Of a stretch of 64,000 nt of DNA, positions 48,161 through 59,088 are shown one piece after another. The DNA comes from Viola odorata. Its lineage: Eukaryota > Streptophyta > Magnoliopsida > Malpighiales > Violaceae. The notes beneath the pieces were generated by a model. The model saw only the letters and a program-made list of their open reading frames with translations, was not told the origin of the DNA and ran no database searches. The stretch's first letter is position 1, and every line of letters begins with the position of its first letter. Position numbers and translations under genes: made by a program. The stretch lies in the NCBI GenBank assembly GCA_963691705.1, contig OY829539.1, positions 52,612,327 to 52,676,326 of the forward strand. Reading direction: 5' to 3'.

Positions 48161-48250
48161 TGTGTGTTTTACTTTCAAATTGTGTGTTTTATTTTCGAAT
48201 TGTGTGTTTTATTTTCAAATTGTGTGTTTTATTTTCAAATTGTGTGTTAT
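48161..48250 (+). repeat. 20-bp tandem repeat after ORF1
   Basis: About 4.5 copies of TGTGTGTTTTATTTTCAAAT, immediately 3' of the ORF1 stop codon. Confidence 0.9.
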
Positions 48251-48329
48251 TTTGAATAATTTGTGGGTTGTGAAAGTGTATGTTCATGTCAATAATTTCG
48301 TTTGAATAAAAGAGAGTTTATCTAGATTT

Positions 48330-49060
48330 GTCATCTTTCTATATCTTATCTTCAGATTGAATTATTGACAAAACACAACACTCGAGATCCTGAAGAGATA
48401 AGAACGTCCCCACCTCCACTACCTTCTGATTCTTTCATGACAAAACACCACATGTTATTTGTCATCTTTCTATATTTTATCTTCAGATTCTGAAGAGATA
48501 GGAACGTCCCCACCTCCACTACCTTCTGATTTAATCATGACAAAACACCACACGTGATTTGTCATCTTTCTATATTTTATCTTCAGATTCTGAAGAGATA
48601 AGAACGTCCCCACCTCCACTACCTTCTGATTTAATCATGACAAAACACCACATGTGATGGCTCATCTTTCTATATTTTATCTTCAGATTCTGAAGAGATA
48701 AGAACGTCCCCACCTCCACTACCTTCTGATTTAATCATGACAAAACACCACACGTGATGACTCATCTTTCTATATCTTATCTTTAGATTGAATTATTGAC
48801 AAAACACAACACTCGAGATTCTGAAGAGATAAGAACGTCCCCACCTCCACTACCTTCTGATTTAATCATGAAGAAACACCACACGTGATGGCTCATCTTT
48901 CTATATCTTATCTTCAGATTGAATTGTTGACAAAACACAACACTCGAGATTCTGAAGAGATAAGAACGTCCCCACCTCCACTACCTTCTGATTTAATCAT
49001 GAAGAAACACCACACGTGATGGCTCATCTTTCTATATCTTATCTTCAGATTGAATTAAAT
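48330..49060 (+). repeat. 100/131-bp minisatellite between the Harbinger ORFs
   Basis: Six copies anchored on AGAACGTCCCCACCTCCACT at 48401, 48501, 48601, 48701, 48832 and 48963. Spacings are 100, 100, 100, 131 and 131 bp. The long form has an extra 31 bp (GAATTATTGACAAAACACAA and following CACTCGAG). Several units contain the palindrome CACGTG. No coding capacity. Confidence 0.93.
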
Positions 49061-49171
49061 TAAATGAATTGATTGGAGTTCGAAGACCATTCATTATAAA
49101 AATGGTATTGCACATCATATGAATACCACTTAAAAACTTTTCAGTTCAAATCTTTTTCTTCATATCATCCA

Positions 49172-50257
49172 ATGGATCTACCCACAGATACCTTCAGTCT
49201 CGAAGAGATCCAACGACAATGGGAGTTGGAAGAATCTATACTCGATAGACAACAAGAACTTCTTGAAGAGCTGCAGAGGCGAAACAATCGATCACATAAG
49301 AGAAAATCTATAAGCAGGGATCATGCAGCTGCCCATCAAAGGCTCATGGCCGACTATTTCGACGACCCATGCACTTACACTGAAATGCAATTTAGAAGAA
49401 GATTTCGAATGAGAAGGTCACTATTTCTTCGAATTGTAGAAGCTTTATCAAACTACGACAACTACTTCACTCAAAGGATTAATAATGCAGGCAAGCTTGG
49501 TTTGACGCCTATCCAGAAGTGTATAGCTGCCATGCGTATGCTCGCATATGGAGTCGCCGGGGATGCTTGTGATGAGTATGTGAAGATTGGAGAAACCACT
49601 GCACTTGAGTGCACTCGTAATTTTTGCGAAGGAATAATTGCCTTGTTTCAAGATGAATACTTAAGACAGTCAAATGTGGAAGACGTGCAAAGGTTACTCC
49701 GAGTTGGTCAGGAGCGTGGTTTCCCCGGAATGATTGGAAGAATCGATTGCATGCACTGGCAGTGGAAGAATTGTCCTAAGGCTTGGCAATGGCAGTTTAC
49801 TAGTGGACACAAGGGCACGACAACAGTTATCCTCGAGGCAGTGGCTTCCTATGATTTGTGGATATGGCATGCTTTTTTTGGCTTGCCCGGAACATTGAAC
49901 GACATAAATGTACTAGATAGGTCACCAGTTTTTGACGACATTGAGTCTGGTGAAGCTCCAACGGTGGACTACACTGTGAATGGCCGACAGTACAATCTTG
50001 CATACTATCTTGCCGACGGAATCTACCCTAAATGGCATGTCTTCGTCCAGTCGATTCAATTGCCCCAAGGAAACAAAGCGCAATTGTTTGCCAAAAAACA
50101 AGAATCATGTAGGAAGGATGTGGAACGTGCATTCGGGGTACTCCAAGCACGCTTTTCCATTATTCGTCAACCAGCCAGGATGTGGGATATCGATGTCTTA
50201 GGTAAAATAATGAGGGTGTGCATTATTTTACATAACATGATTGTGGAGGATGAATGA
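49172..50257 (+). CDS. PIF/Harbinger DDE transposase, prematurely stopped
   Basis: 361-aa DDE_Tnp_4-type transposase that would cut and rejoin the element ends at TTA targets. The acidic triad is visible: D192 in GRIDCMHW, D282 in LADGIYPKW and E318 in VERAFGVLQARF, with family-typical spacing. The N-terminal helix-turn-helix region (FRRRFRMRRSLFLRIVEAL) is intact. The TGA at 50255-50257 is followed in the same frame by another 78 codons ending at TAG 50492-50494, with family-like sequence (DTYSQNWENIDFD, LVEHIWNKFG). The stop is therefore a nonsense change removing the C-terminal tail; the catalytic core is untouched. Confidence 0.9.
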   Translation: MDLPTDTFSLEEIQRQWELEESILDRQQELLEELQRRNNRSHKRKSISRDHAAAHQRLMADYFDDPCTYTEMQFRRRFRMRRSLFLRIVEALSNYDNYFTQRINNAGKLGLTPIQKCIAAMRMLAYGVAGDACDEYVKIGETTALECTRNFCEGIIALFQDEYLRQSNVEDVQRLLRVGQERGFPGMIGRIDCMHWQWKNCPKAWQWQFTSGHKGTTTVILEAVASYDLWIWHAFFGLPGTLNDINVLDRSPVFDDIESGEAPTVDYTVNGRQYNLAYYLADGIYPKWHVFVQSIQLPQGNKAQLFAKKQESCRKDVERAFGVLQARFSIIRQPARMWDIDVLGKIMRVCIILHNMIVEDE

Positions 50258-50991
50258 GATACATATTCACAAAATTGGGAAAATATCGACTTTGATCAGT
50301 CGGATAGTCTCGGGTCTAGCTCTTTGTTCAATGTCCAAACGCAAGTGCTGCCTCAATATGAAGTGCATGTCCAAGGGCGATCCGAATCATATATTCATAC
50401 TAGAGCCGAGCTATGTGATAGAGCACAATATATTCAGTTGAAAAAGGATCTCGTCGAGCACATTTGGAATAAATTTGGAACAACCCTCGATTAGATTTTA
50501 AAAAATTATTTCTCACGTTTACCAGTTTATTTTGTGTGTTTCTCAAGTTTACCAGTTTATTTTGTGTGTATTTTCTTGTTCGTTTGCAATAATCTATATA
50601 TGTTTGATTTACTGAGTGATAAATAATATCGTGTGTTACTCTTAAAAAATATTATATTATTTATTGTATTGAAAAGGTATAGATTTTTTGAAATCTAAAA
50701 AGAATTTATGAAATTTAATTAATTTATATTAAAAAATATTATTTATTATTTATTATATTATAAAAAGTAATTATTATAGTAATTATAAATTTAATAAGAA
50801 AAAGAAATGAAAAATATGGTGGGGTATATGATAAATGATATGAAAGGGAGAGAGTTTTTAACACCCTGAATAATCCCCTGCTGTGAGCGCGTGGGTGTTA
50901 AATGCTTTTTGGTTGGGTGTTAAGCTGATGTGGCAGTGAAAGAAAGTGAATAACACCCTAAATTTAACACCCGCTATTGTGGATGGTCTTA

Positions 50992-51661
50992 CAGGAAGAC
51001 TGATGTGGACATGTCACGTCGTTCGGCCCGACAAGTCGTACAGCCTCTTCGGCAACTTTAGCATTTCTCATTTCAAAAAGAAAAGAGAACACATATATAC
51101 AGTGGATTATTAGAAGTTTATGACTACACATGTTTAATTTTAAATGTTTTTCCTTTGAAAAAAAAAAAGCTTCAATTGTTATACAAAAAATTGGAAAACT
51201 AACCGAATTAATTTTTTTTTTCCATTGATTAAGAATGTTGCACATTGATTCGATAATTTTTTTTTCCAGAACGAAGGAGCTTTGCTAGTACTCGAAGCAA
51301 ATAAACATGAAGAGCTGTGTGTAACTTTGCACTCGATCAGTATTTTGAAAAGACCATATTTTCAACAACAAAAAATATTTTGAAAAGACCAGTCCAATGG
51401 TTTGCTCCAAACCTCAATAGTAATTGTAATTGTAATCAACCATTGCGATGTTTAGTCAGACATTATGAATTGTTGTGTTGAAAACATGTACAGTTTATAC
51501 AAAAATCCAGCGCAATCATTGCTGTGTTTCTTGCAAAAGATTGGGAAACAGTAAGCATACTTTATGGTCAGGTCAAGCAAACTGAATAAAATTGATGCAA
51601 GATTTCTCCAAGTAACTGCTCTCGCTCGAGTGTATACCAGCTAAAACTCCGAAAGAGCTTT
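50992..51661. other. 3' flank of DOT2
   Basis: Between the Harbinger element and the DOT2 stop codon. AT-rich; it includes the probable DOT2 3' untranslated region near 51480-51661. No gene is seen. Confidence 0.5.
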
Positions 51662-54600
51662 TTACAGTTTAGGTGCTTTAGGAGGTTTCTTGGGTGTACT
51701 GGGGTCCCCTGACTCAGGTTTGCGCTTTATGCCCAGATATTGCTCAACCTGAAAACGCAACAACATAGTAACGACTTAGGACACGGATCTGAAGCCACAT
51801 ATTACCATGCCAGAAGCAGAGTAGTATAAGAATTGACTGACCTTTCTATCCCCAAGCATGGGTGTCAAGCTCCCTGGAAAATCCTTCTCAACTGTTGCAA
51901 AACCACTTCTGGGATCGCTAGTTTGCCTGCCGATGAAGTAGTATACACACAAAAATAAATCAATAAACAAAATTTACTTACAGGTGCACAAATATGCTTT
52001 ACATGCCAAACCAAGTCAAATCACAAGTTGCAGACAAAACTCAGAGATCTAAGGAACAACATAAGAACCCATCAAAACATGCCAGTGGATAAAGAAAAAG
52101 AAAATCATGTTGTCATTTAAGTTTTCATTACTGGACACTGACTGCATAGTTACTATCGATGGGATAGCAGAGAGAGAAGTGAATCAAACCCTGGTTTAAC
52201 ATGGCCACTAAGGACGAGGTAGGGCGTCTTCAACTGAGCCTGAGCTTCCCTCATCCGCTCCGCTGACTCTGATGGCGTATCTGAATTTTTCATTTGCTTC
52301 AACTTCAATTCTTCATAGTATTGTTTCATCCGCTTCTCTTGTTTCATTTTACCAGGTCCCTTCCCATGGAACTTGTGAGAAATATTTCGAAATGCTTCCT
52401 TCGGGGTCATCTGGTAAAAAAAAAAACAGCACCAAATTAAAACAGAGCTAAACAATGTGACGAGTAAGTGCAAATCTCTAGTGTACATGACAGACAATGA
52501 GGACCAACTAAGAGCCATACCACAAGTTCAATGTTTAACGGAAATACAATACAGTAACTGACAGCGGGGAACGATAGTGTAACTACTTTATATATCAAAA
52601 GTTAGATGCTTCTAAAATTTGGCCATGATTATAATGAAATGACTATGTTTCCAACACTCCCACATTCTGGGTATCATGATGCATGTGAAGGAGCTGATTG
52701 ACTTTCATATCCACGAGACAGTCAGACCTTAAGTTTCAAATGCCCGTACCCTTCTAATGTATACAAAACTTATAGACAGCATAGAGCTCTTGGCCACACA
52801 CCTCATAGTAGTTTAATTCAAATAAAGAAACAAGCATATCCGTCTCCAAGGCCCAAAATTATCCCCATTGCAAAAAACCTAAGCATCTTTCAATCAGCTA
52901 ATCATAATTCAGATATCAATTGCAGGTTTAGTGGAAACTTGGTCCACAAATCACAATTACTCAACATGCTATGGTAGGTCCAATCTAAATGACATCATAA
53001 CAGCACAGAGAACAACTTATAAGGACAAAGCAGTTAGATGATCAAGTAGAATACTTACAATTCGTCCAAATTCATCTAATCTCTCAATGCGGATGTCCTT
53101 GAATCTATCATTGTTCTTAGCATCATTGTTCTTAGCATCATTATTCTTAGCATCATCATCCATGATGCCAACAAGCTTGCTCTTCTTCTTGTCCATGTTT
53201 CTGCCCCCCCATTCAACAGTTTCTTTGAGTGTTCCTCTCTCTTTAAGGAGCTTCAGTGCACCTGATAAACCTTTCCCAACAGCAACCTCATGTATGGTTT
53301 CATCTGGAACTACATCCTCCATATCCTCATCGACAGGATTTTCCTCCTCAGTAGTTTCATCAACCTTGGTCCATCCACCAGCCTCATCTTTTCTTTCTTC
53401 CTCAGAAGCTTTTGGAGCTTCATCTTCATCCATGAAAACATCTTCGTTGTCAGGCTTACGGACCTCTGATAGCACAGATGGAGTTATTATTTTCCCATTC
53501 TAGTGATGGTCAATTTAGATTACTAGTATATTTAATAATAAATAAATAAAAAACAGGTTATAAATATTTTTCAGACTATCAATCATTGTTTTATATCCAG
53601 TCTACTATGAATAGGCCCACGTTCACAATGAAATATGTTTCTGGTTTATGTTTAGGCTTAGGTTTTTTGCGATGGAATATGCCTACTAAACGTAATACCT
53701 TCATCGTGCTGAAGAGCCCAGACAAACTCTTCCATCTCAGTGAAGACAAGCTTGTCTTGTGACTCTCCAGTTGCAAGGTCTTGATCGTCGTTAACTTGAT
53801 TGGTTGCAGTAGAAGTAGCACGGAGTGCAATTGCTTCAGGACCCATTGGTTCTCCCTCTTGCTTTTTAAGTGCTAGTTTCCTCGCCCTCTCCAAGGATTT
53901 ATAAAGATCTTCATCATCATCTGCAAAAACTTGATTTTCATCTTCCTCCCATTTAACAGGAAGAGTCTGTTCTAGCCGTAGTGCTTTGGATGCTTCATCT
54001 GCTTTCTCTAATGCTGACTGATATGCATTATGTCGCATCTCAGCCTCAGATCTCTCTTGTTCCTTTCTAATGGCCTGACGTCTTCCATCATTCCGAGAAC
54101 CAAGATCTCCCTTACCCAACCCTGCAGCTACAGCATCAGCCTCAATGGCATCTATATCCAGCTTTTTGCGCAAAGCTTTCTTTTTCTTGGGCTTCTTAAA
54201 TTGAAGCATCTCTTCAGAAGTATAGTAGTCTGACGAGATCTTTCCAGAAGAATTTAGGTCTTCAAAGCGAGTGCTTGTGGGAGCACCTTGTAGTCTTCTT
54301 CGGAGCTGAAGAAGAAATCATGAGAATCAATGTAAATGCTTTTGTGATAAAAATAATTCCAATTCCAGTTTTAAGCTCCTAAATTACTATATTTAAAAGG
54401 GGCCAATATACCTCTTCCAGCTTTTTCTCTGCTTCACCTGTGAAGCGTCCCTGTGCATCCAGAGTTACTCCCTGAAATTAGCAAAGTCAACAGTCACATT
54501 TTATTTCCAATGGTAACTAAGACGGAATGAGGGGAAGGAGGGGAAAGAAAAGAGGCACAGAAGAGATCTGACCTCGTCTGCAACAGGATCATCATATTGT

Positions 54601-57067
54601 GGAAGCATCCTCTTTTCTGTTGAAGGATCATCATTGAACCTAGGACAGTACAATTTATCACAATAGGTAGAGTTTTCCACTTGTAAATGAAAAATAATAA
54701 TGTACAGCACAGCAATGTTTATCTTACTTATCATCATAGGTCCCAGTCTTTTTCTTAGCAGCCTTATAAGCCTCATTCCGGCGCTTCTGCTCTCCAATTT
54801 CCACATTTTCAAGCATATCAACCTCTGTCACATCAGATTAAAAACCTCTGTTACACAAAAGTGAATCGTTATTCAGAGAATTTGAGGCACAAAACATGTA
54901 AAGGTGATATCCGGTTACTTTACCTTCATTAATGTCGCCATTATCAAGTATACTCTGGTCTTTAAGTGTCAAAACAACTGCTCCACCTTCCATTACCTTG
55001 TCAAGACCATGAAGAACCTTAACTCCAGCTAGATCATCTGTCACCACGAATTCCAATAAAAGCAAATCAAAATGACTGCATGAGTAATAGCTCCTCGCTA
55101 AAAGGTTGCTTAGTCATTTTCATTCAGAGAGAAGCCAAAATTTTAAATGGGTGGCTCTGATGTTTATATTAAAAATAGAGATGAAGAAACTACAAGATAT
55201 GATATGAACTGAAATCACTATTCCTATACACTCACTGATAACTTAATACCACTGACAAGGCAATAAAACAAATTCACAGTATTCAACAGAAACAACAGCT
55301 TCCTCAAATTTATATTAGATTGTTGGGTGCGCAGGTAAGTTGAGGAAATTCTTGAAGGGTAAAACATAGATACTATGCCTGAATTATGTTCTATAAAAGG
55401 TTAATTTGAAATTAGTTTAGCAGCCAAACAGTTCTAAACAACTAGCTCTTAATAGGTAAGGAGAAAGAATCATACAAGCATTGTGCTGGCCTCCCTCCTC
55501 ATCGTCACTTTCTCCATGAAGAATATTATCCTGAGAAAATTTAAACCATAGAATCAATCACTTCAAAATACACAATATGTAGTAAGACACTATCCAAGGG
55601 AATGTTTTTTAAGAACTAACCTGCTCCTCGAACACTTTTGACAGCTGCATGGCTTTCTCCTTTTCAGATTTCTTTTTTGCCTCGATCTTACGCATGCGAT
55701 TGACGAAAGATAAAACCTCAGAACCAGCATCAGATTTTTTCTTTGACCTTTCTTCTTTCATCCTGAAAAGTCAGGAAAATGCAAAGATAAATACAACACA
55801 TACTGAAGCCTGATTGTAAAAGTAAGGTCTTATCCTTTCAGAAGTGATGGAAGAACCTAACAAGCACAAGCAAGCCAGATTACATTCCAACTCTACAGAG
55901 GAAGGCTCGTTACAAATTCAACTAATTAACAGTTAGCAATGAAACAAAGACTCCCTCTAACATGCATACAATACAAGTATCTATGTTAATGCAAACAATA
56001 AGTGCAGGATTTGACGCAGCATGGAATGCTTGACACCATTAAGACATCATAAGACCATTAAGATGAGAATAAAATGGCACAAAAAGAAAAGGTACAATCA
56101 GGTAATTTTTAATACAAGACTGTTGTTCTTTGCACATATAAATATTAATCTGGATGTAGTGCCACATCTGGAATAATACCTATTTTGTTTTATCAGAGCA
56201 AAATGTCTTGCCTAATGGGTCCGTGCAAAGCATAAAACTTTCAAGTCCACACACACACATTCTATCACCAGATCATAATCTTTGAGTTTTCAAATTAGAT
56301 CGATACCTTGATTGCAGATCAACAAGCACATTAAATAGCAAGTTTACCCATTAAAAAGCATCAATGAAAGTCATTATGGCATAAAAAAAATAAAGCAAAA
56401 TAAGTAGAGATTTTACTTACTTCAAGATGCGTTCCTCAAGTTCTGAGGTAGATACATGTGCTCCACCTGAAGAGCCCTTGGCACTCTGCTCATTTTCATC
56501 CTGAAAAGAAACTTTCCCATGCTTTGAAACATCCCTACCTATGCTGTCACCATCCTCATGGTCCATTAGATGATCTTCCTCCTGGTGCCTTTTGACAATC
56601 CTCTCTCTCTCTCCCAACCTATCTTTATCGTGTTCTGCTTCCCCTTCCTTGTTTCTCTCTCTTCCCTTCTCCCATTCTCGCTCCCTATCTCTACCATTGT
56701 CTCGCTCCTTATATTTCTCCCTCTCCTTCTCCTTCAATCTCTCTCTATCCTTCTCCCTCTCTCTGTCCCTATCTCTATCCCTATCCCTTCCCTTCTCTCG
56801 TTCTTTTTCCTTTCCTCCTCGATCCTTCCTATCCTTCTCTCTGGATTTCTCCCGCTCATAATCTTTATCCTTGACCTTACTACTAACCCTATCCTTGGAA
56901 CGTTCTTTACTATCTTTACTCCTATGCTCTCTCTCCTTCTCCTCCACTCGGCTACTCCGCCTCCTATCCTTATCCCTACCAGAATGCTTACTCAGCTTCT
57001 CCACACCATTCTCCTCCATGTCCTCATCGTACTGTCTAACCGACGAGTCATCTCGTTCCATATCCAT
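51662..57067 (-). CDS. DOT2: DOT2/SART1, U4/U6.U5 tri-snRNP-associated splicing factor (12 exons)
   Basis: Plant orthologue of SART1/Snu66, needed to recruit the tri-snRNP to the pre-spliceosome in the nucleus. Arabidopsis dot2/mdf mutants have meristem and vein defects. Exons (minus): 56421-57067, 55621-55762, 55476-55530, 54924-55037, 54728-54824, 54573-54639, 54412-54471, 53699-54305, 53059-53465, 52190-52410, 51842-51926, 51662-51748. All close in frame to 862 aa (Arabidopsis about 820). Residues 1 to about 215 are a highly charged Arg/Glu/Asp/Lys region. The SART-1 family body follows, with DLAGVKVLHGLDKVMEGG, YDDPVADEGVTLDAQGRF, EEMLQFKKPKKKKALRKK, GKGLSGALKLLKERG and PKEAFRNISHKFHGKGPG. 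The C-terminus is basic and Pro-rich (VEQYLGIKRKPESG). Exon 9 contains a triple Ala-Lys-Asn-Asn-Asp repeat. Confidence 0.93.
53108..53156 (-). repeat. 15-bp coding tandem repeat in DOT2 exon 9
   Basis: Three copies of a 15-bp unit encode (AKNND)x3 in a low-complexity acidic linker. Copies are nearly identical at DNA level. Confidence 0.85.
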
Positions 57068-59088
57068 TGCAACAACTACGCTAAACCCAACACAATACTT
57101 CTAGCAACCTAAGAACAACAATAAAACGAAGGATAAAATCAGACCAAATGATAAGTTCATGAAACTATAAAATTACAACATTCTAGCTTAATGGAATCTA
57201 CAAGTAAAGCTAAAGGAGATGTAGATGAAAGGGCGTGCATAAACCCTAATTGTGCTAATAAGAATTGGAGAAAGCGCTGGAGAACCGATGGATTCTAACC
57301 TATCGATTGATGTGAAAATAAGGAATTATGAATTATAAGAAAATCGGCTATATACAGCGAGAGAAGCTGGTTATGTACCTTGTGGTGCGATTGCGAGAAT
57401 GCAAGAGTGCTTGATTATGCTTGTGTTGTTGTTGTTCTTTTTTGAGTATGTTTTTACGCTCTCCGCTCGTTGGTGGGAATTTATTAATGTTATTACTAAT
57501 TTTCGAATAAAACAAAATGGACTCGTTTATGGGCTGGATCGATGTCAATTCTTGGTGTACTGGACTGGGCCTGGCAGCCCAAAAAGAAGAAGATAAAGAT
57601 AGAGATGAGCAATAATTATAATTTTTTTTAAAAGATGATTTGTACAAATGTGTTTGATTCTTCGAAATAAAATCACAAACTAATTTTATAAAGTAGAATA
57701 ATGTTTCTTAACAATTTTATTAAATTTTAAACTACTGAATAATAGACTTTTTTATTTAATATTAATAAGACAGAATAGAATGCTTTTATTTTAACTAAGT
57801 TTACGTTATATAGTTTTTGCTTTTTTTTTCCTGTTTAAAATATTCTTAGTTTTAAAACCATATTGATTATAAAAAAATATAATTTTTTTAAATAAAAATA
57901 TGATGAAACATACCTTAGATTGGAATTTACCATTCGTATCACACAGTGAGTGCCAGGAGACTTGATTGATTAGTCGATTTATGTACTAGTATTAATTGAC
58001 AATAAATACCATTCGTACCTCTTATTCATATTTTCTTTAAAAAAAGAAGAATTATCACACATAATTTACAAGGCATTTTATGCCTAAGAAACATTGTCGT
58101 AGAATCCTACCAAGTATATGAATCGGCAATAAATTCATTTGATTTAAGAGCGTAGTTGTTTTAAAGCTATCGCAATAAAATAAATAATAAGTCATAATAA
58201 GATGTGTTCGGGTAGTAAAATATTAAAGACATGATAAAAATAAAATCTGATGGCCAGAAAACATGTTTGCACACGTGAACGTCCTCATCGTAGACGGAAC
58301 TTTTTTCAAAGATTAAAAGTCGAATATACCACTAATATTTCATTTTTATCAATTAGATCATTAAACTTTTTTTAATTGGATAATTTTAACACTCCAACTA
58401 TGAGTGCAATAAATTTTCGTTAAAATTATTATGCATGTGACACACATGTTAAGTCCATCCAATTTGGCGTGAAATGAACTAAAAATGATCACTTTTCAAT
58501 TTTTAAAATCAAATACTGTTGATAAATAAACTACTAAAAAATAATAAAATAGAATATACATTTATTTTAGCTCATTATGTATCAAACACAATTTTAACGG
58601 AAATTAGCGGAACTCATAGTTAGAATGTCGAAAGTGTCTAACTAAGGAAAATTTAATGATCGAATTGACAAAATTGAAACATTTGTGATATATTTGAGAA
58701 ATTAGATATACTTTAGTAGTTCTCCAATTTTTATATTGATTCACCATCTTTTTATAATTTAAAAGGAATGAAATTGGATAATCAATTTTACCGGTTGAAC
58801 CATCAGGCCGGTTTGCTTCTCAAAACATCATTCAAAGTGAAGCCCAGCCTAAGTCTTTAGAAGTGCTTGATGGGCCGAGCCAGCACAAGCCCGCGTACAG
58901 ACAGGTCTACGGTCCGCCGTCAGCCGTACTGGTCACATACACTCATCCCCTCACCGGCAGGTAGAGCTCAAAAAACAAAATTATTATTGCCATTTGAGAC
59001 ATTATCCGATTCAATGGCAAGAAGCATGAAAAAGAGATGAAGAAAAAGTGAGCGAGTGAGTGGTTTTCCAATTCCTCAACAAGAAAGA
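57068..59088. other. Divergent intergenic region between DOT2 and the DUF3727 gene
   Basis: About 2 kb shared by two divergently transcribed genes. The DOT2 5' leader probably covers part of 57068-57650. The rest (57600-58950) is AT-rich with no recognised element. Open frames at 57348-57647 lack family features. Confidence 0.5.
57241..57249 (+). promoter_or_regulatory. Telo-box-like AAACCCTAA upstream of DOT2
   Basis: One AAACCCTAA motif lies about 175 bp upstream of the DOT2 start codon. Telo-boxes are frequent in 5' regions of plant genes for translation and RNA-processing proteins. A single 9-bp match is weak evidence. Confidence 0.4.

Larger units (their letters stand above)
46437..50988 (+). 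mobile_element. PIF/Harbinger DNA transposon with both ORFs
   Basis: 4552 bp with short imperfect inverted ends starting GACCATC and GGGTGT-containing subterminal motifs. The 3-bp target duplication TTA (46434-46436, 50989-50991) is diagnostic for PIF/Harbinger. It carries a Myb/SANT-like ORF1 and a DDE transposase in the same orientation, separated by a minisatellite. ORF1 has frame breaks and the transposase has an early stop, so this copy is probably inactive, though structurally complete. Confidence 0.93.

Noticed and set aside
48330..49060. CRISPR-like array
   Set aside because: Whole 100/131-bp units repeat with no unique spacers, in a plant transposon; it is a minisatellite.
56570..57112. 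Long plus-strand Leu/Ser-rich open frames opposite DOT2 exon 1
   Set aside because: They are the antisense shadow of the Arg/Glu/Asp-rich coding exon; low complexity explains the lack of stops.
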